From contig PLYX01000279.1 of NCBI GenBank assembly GCA_003151895.1, forward strand, positions 1-7,193: 7,193 nucleotides of DNA. The letters run 5' to 3'. The position numbers and the translations under genes were made by a program. Position 1 is the stretch's first letter. Each line of letters opens with the position of its first letter. This DNA is from Solirubrobacterales bacterium. Its GTDB lineage: Bacteria > Actinomycetota > Thermoleophilia > Solirubrobacterales > Solirubrobacteraceae. Of the stretch, positions 5,853 through 7,193 are shown one piece after another. Under the pieces are notes generated by a model, which was not told the origin of the DNA, did not search any database, and saw only the letters and a program-made list of their open reading frames with translations.

Positions 5853-6980
5853 ATGGCTACGATCGCTTCCCGCGACCCCATCGCTCCCCGACACCCCCTC
5901 CAATCTCCTCCGGAGGAGGCGCTGGCGGCGCTTGACACCGTCAGAGAGCAAACGCTCGCACTCGTCGGCCATCTCGGCGACGACGAGTTGAGCAGGGTGC
6001 TCTCCCCGATCATGAGCCCGCTCGTGTGGGATCTTGCGCATATCGCGGCGTATGAGGATCTGTGGCTCGCCCACCGTCACGGCGGGTTGGAGCTCTCCAG
6101 GCCCGACCTTGCGGAGATGTATGACGCGTTCGAGACCCCGCGTTCGGTCAGGGGGAAGATCGAGCTGCTCGACCCCGAGCAGGCGCGCACCTACCTGCGG
6201 GACGTACGCGCGCGCAGCGCCGAGGCGCTCGCGGAGCGCGGCGTTGGAGACGGAACCATTTACGAGCTGGTGTTGCGCCACGAGCTGCAGCACTCAGAGA
6301 CGATGCGCCAAACGATGGCGCTCGCCGGGCTGCTGCCCGCGGGCGACCGATCGAGGGCACACAGCCCAGAGGGCTGGGTCGGCCGGCGCCTGGGGCCGCT
6401 CACGGGCGCGGACACCCTCGCGGGCGCCCCCCATGTCGGGGGGCAGGCAGATGAGTGGATCGAGGTGCCGGCGGGCCCATTCGAGATGGGCGCGGGCCCA
6501 GACGGGTTCGCCTACGACAACGAGCGCCCCCGCCACACGGTCGAGCTGCCCGCGTTTCAGATTGCGCGCCGCCCCGTAACGAATGCGAGCTGGATGCGCT
6601 TCGACGAAGGTGTGGCGGGCGGGCATCCCGATGCGCCGGTCTGCCACGTCAGCTGGTTCGAGGCGGAGGCGTACGCCAAAGCATCGGGGGCGCGACTTCC
6701 GAGCGAGGCCGAGTGGGAGAAGGCAGCCACTCGTGGGCTCCTCTCGGGGGTGGGGCAGGTGTGGGAGTGGACAAGCAGCCGCTTCGACGGGTACCCGGGG
6801 TTCGTGGCGCACCCATACCGCGAGTACTCCGAAGTGTTCTTCGACGGCGACTACCGCGTGTTGCGCGGCGGCTCGTGGGCCACCAGCCCGCGCGTGGGGA
6901 CGGTGACGTTCCGCAACTGGGACCACCCCATACGCCGCCAGATATTCGCGGGCGTGCGCCTGGCACGGGAGGCGAGCTGA
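5853..6980 (+). CDS. egtB: Ergothioneine synthase EgtB (iron-dependent sulfoxide synthase), compact form
   Basis: EgtB uses O2 and a non-heme iron to join a sulfur donor (gamma-glutamylcysteine in mycobacteria) to N-alpha-trimethylhistidine (hercynine). The N-terminal DinB-like domain carries the iron site: H63 in WDLAHIAAYE and the HX3HXE motif HELQHSE (143-149). R97 and R100 sit where the arginines binding the gamma-glutamylcysteine carboxylates lie in the mycobacterial enzyme, judged by spacing. The C-terminal FGE-sulfatase-like domain runs from EWIEVPAGPFEMG (201-213) through HVSWFEAEAYA (265-275), RLPSEAEWEKAA, VWEWTSS (303-309), YPGF, RGGSW and FRNWD (353-357), ending in IFAGVRLA. At 375 residues it is shorter than the usual 420-450; losses lie around 250-260 and 294-300. 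The frame is intact. An in-frame TAG at 5832-5834 fixes ATG 5853 as the first ATG. It overlaps egtD by one base. Confidence 0.94.
   Translation: MATIASRDPIAPRHPLQSPPEEALAALDTVREQTLALVGHLGDDELSRVLSPIMSPLVWDLAHIAAYEDLWLAHRHGGLELSRPDLAEMYDAFETPRSVRGKIELLDPEQARTYLRDVRARSAEALAERGVGDGTIYELVLRHELQHSETMRQTMALAGLLPAGDRSRAHSPEGWVGRRLGPLTGADTLAGAPHVGGQADEWIEVPAGPFEMGAGPDGFAYDNERPRHTVELPAFQIARRPVTNASWMRFDEGVAGGHPDAPVCHVSWFEAEAYAKASGARLPSEAEWEKAATRGLLSGVGQVWEWTSSRFDGYPGFVAHPYREYSEVFFDGDYRVLRGGSWATSPRVGTVTFRNWDHPIRRQIFAGVRLAREAS
6967..6972 (+). promoter_or_regulatory. Shine-Dalgarno sequence of egtD
   Basis: GGGAGG ends seven bases before the egtD ATG and lies inside the last codons of egtB. It is the only start in the window with a strong, correctly spaced ribosome-binding site, as expected for an internal operon gene that cannot be translated leaderlessly. 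Confidence 0.7.
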
Positions 6981-7193
6981 TGGAGCCCATCATCAGTCCG
7001 AGGAGCGAAGCGCTCGACGAGGGCGCGATCACGATCGACTCCTATCTGCACGAGGGCCAGGAACGCTCGCTGGCGGATGACGTGCTCGACGGGCTCACCC
7101 GTCCGTTCAAGGAGCTTCCACCGAAGCACTTCTACGACGCACGCGGGGCGGAACTGTTCGACCGCATTTGCGAGCTGCCCGAGTACTACCCGA
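6980..7193 (+). CDS. egtD: Histidine N-alpha-methyltransferase EgtD (5' part, cut by window edge)
   Basis: EgtD methylates the alpha-amino group of histidine three times with S-adenosylmethionine, giving hercynine, the substrate of EgtB. Only the first 71 residues are in the window; the full protein is usually about 320. The visible part contains the family's characteristic N-terminal block LPPKHFYDARGAELFDRI (47-64) followed by ELPEYYP (65-71), which in EgtD continues into the TR-containing helix before the SAM-binding domain. The ATG overlaps the egtB stop (TGATG), indicating coupled expression. The gene order is egtB-egtD with no egtC between them. Other members of the methyltransferase-33 family share this block, but the egtB neighbour makes EgtD the clear choice. 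Confidence 0.93.
   Translation, partial: MEPIISPRSEALDEGAITIDSYLHEGQERSLADDVLDGLTRPFKELPPKHFYDARGAELFDRICELPEYYP

Noticed and set aside
5836..5855. GTG at 5836 as the egtB start
   Set aside because: It is out of frame with egtB; the egtB frame has a stop at 5832-5834, and ATG 5853 is the first ATG after it.
5853..6980. EgtB as a frameshifted pseudogene because it is short
   Set aside because: The frame is continuous through both shortened regions, and all iron ligands and the C-terminal core are intact, so it is treated as functional.
5853..6980. EgtB as a SenA-type selenoneine synthase
   Set aside because: No senB or senC companion is seen, and the direct coupling to egtD points to ergothioneine; SenA cannot be fully excluded from sequence reading alone.

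Overview
The window is very GC-rich, and almost all of it reads as protein-coding DNA with strong G/C bias at third codon positions. The pairing of zwf with opcA, an assembly factor known from actinobacteria and cyanobacteria, together with egtB-egtD ergothioneine genes, points to an actinobacterium. A deep-branching, Thermoleophilia/Solirubrobacterales-like lineage fits the gene order, but that placement is inference from memory and cannot be tested here. No rRNA, tRNA, CRISPR array, transposon or phage signal was seen.

Layout. Positions 1-341 (minus strand) hold the N-terminal part of an unrecognised protein with a helical head and a proline-rich repetitive tail; it runs off the left edge. 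After an 87-bp divergent intergenic region, an unrecognised 209-residue protein (429-1058, plus) ends tail-to-tail with glpX (1055-2062, minus; class II fructose-1,6-bisphosphatase), their stop codons overlapping. Fifty bases upstream of glpX, in the other direction, starts a tight plus-strand unit of gnd (short-form 6-phosphogluconate dehydrogenase), zwf (glucose-6-phosphate dehydrogenase) and opcA (2113-5747). A 105-bp gap with a two-copy tandem repeat and a good candidate promoter leads to egtB (5853-6980) and, with a one-base overlap, egtD (from 6980, cut by the right edge).

How the genes fit together. gnd-zwf-opcA make and support the two dehydrogenases of the oxidative pentose phosphate pathway; the lactonase gene pgl is not present. 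The divergent glpX is a gluconeogenic enzyme that supplies fructose-6-phosphate, so the 50-bp glpX/gnd spacer sits between two opposing uses of hexose phosphates. egtB and egtD make the thiol antioxidant ergothioneine. The theme is reducing power and redox protection.

Two sequence-level patterns stand out. First, four of the five candidate promoters have a -10-like TAGNNT hexamer only 7-15 bases before the start codon and no convincing Shine-Dalgarno sequence, suggesting leaderless or very short-leader mRNAs. Second, the tandem repeat before egtB places a TTCCGG element exactly 17 bp upstream of TAGAGT. No wholly new multi-gene system is evident. The least explained parts are the two unrecognised proteins, the compact EgtB, the basic tail on Gnd, and the repeat before egtB.
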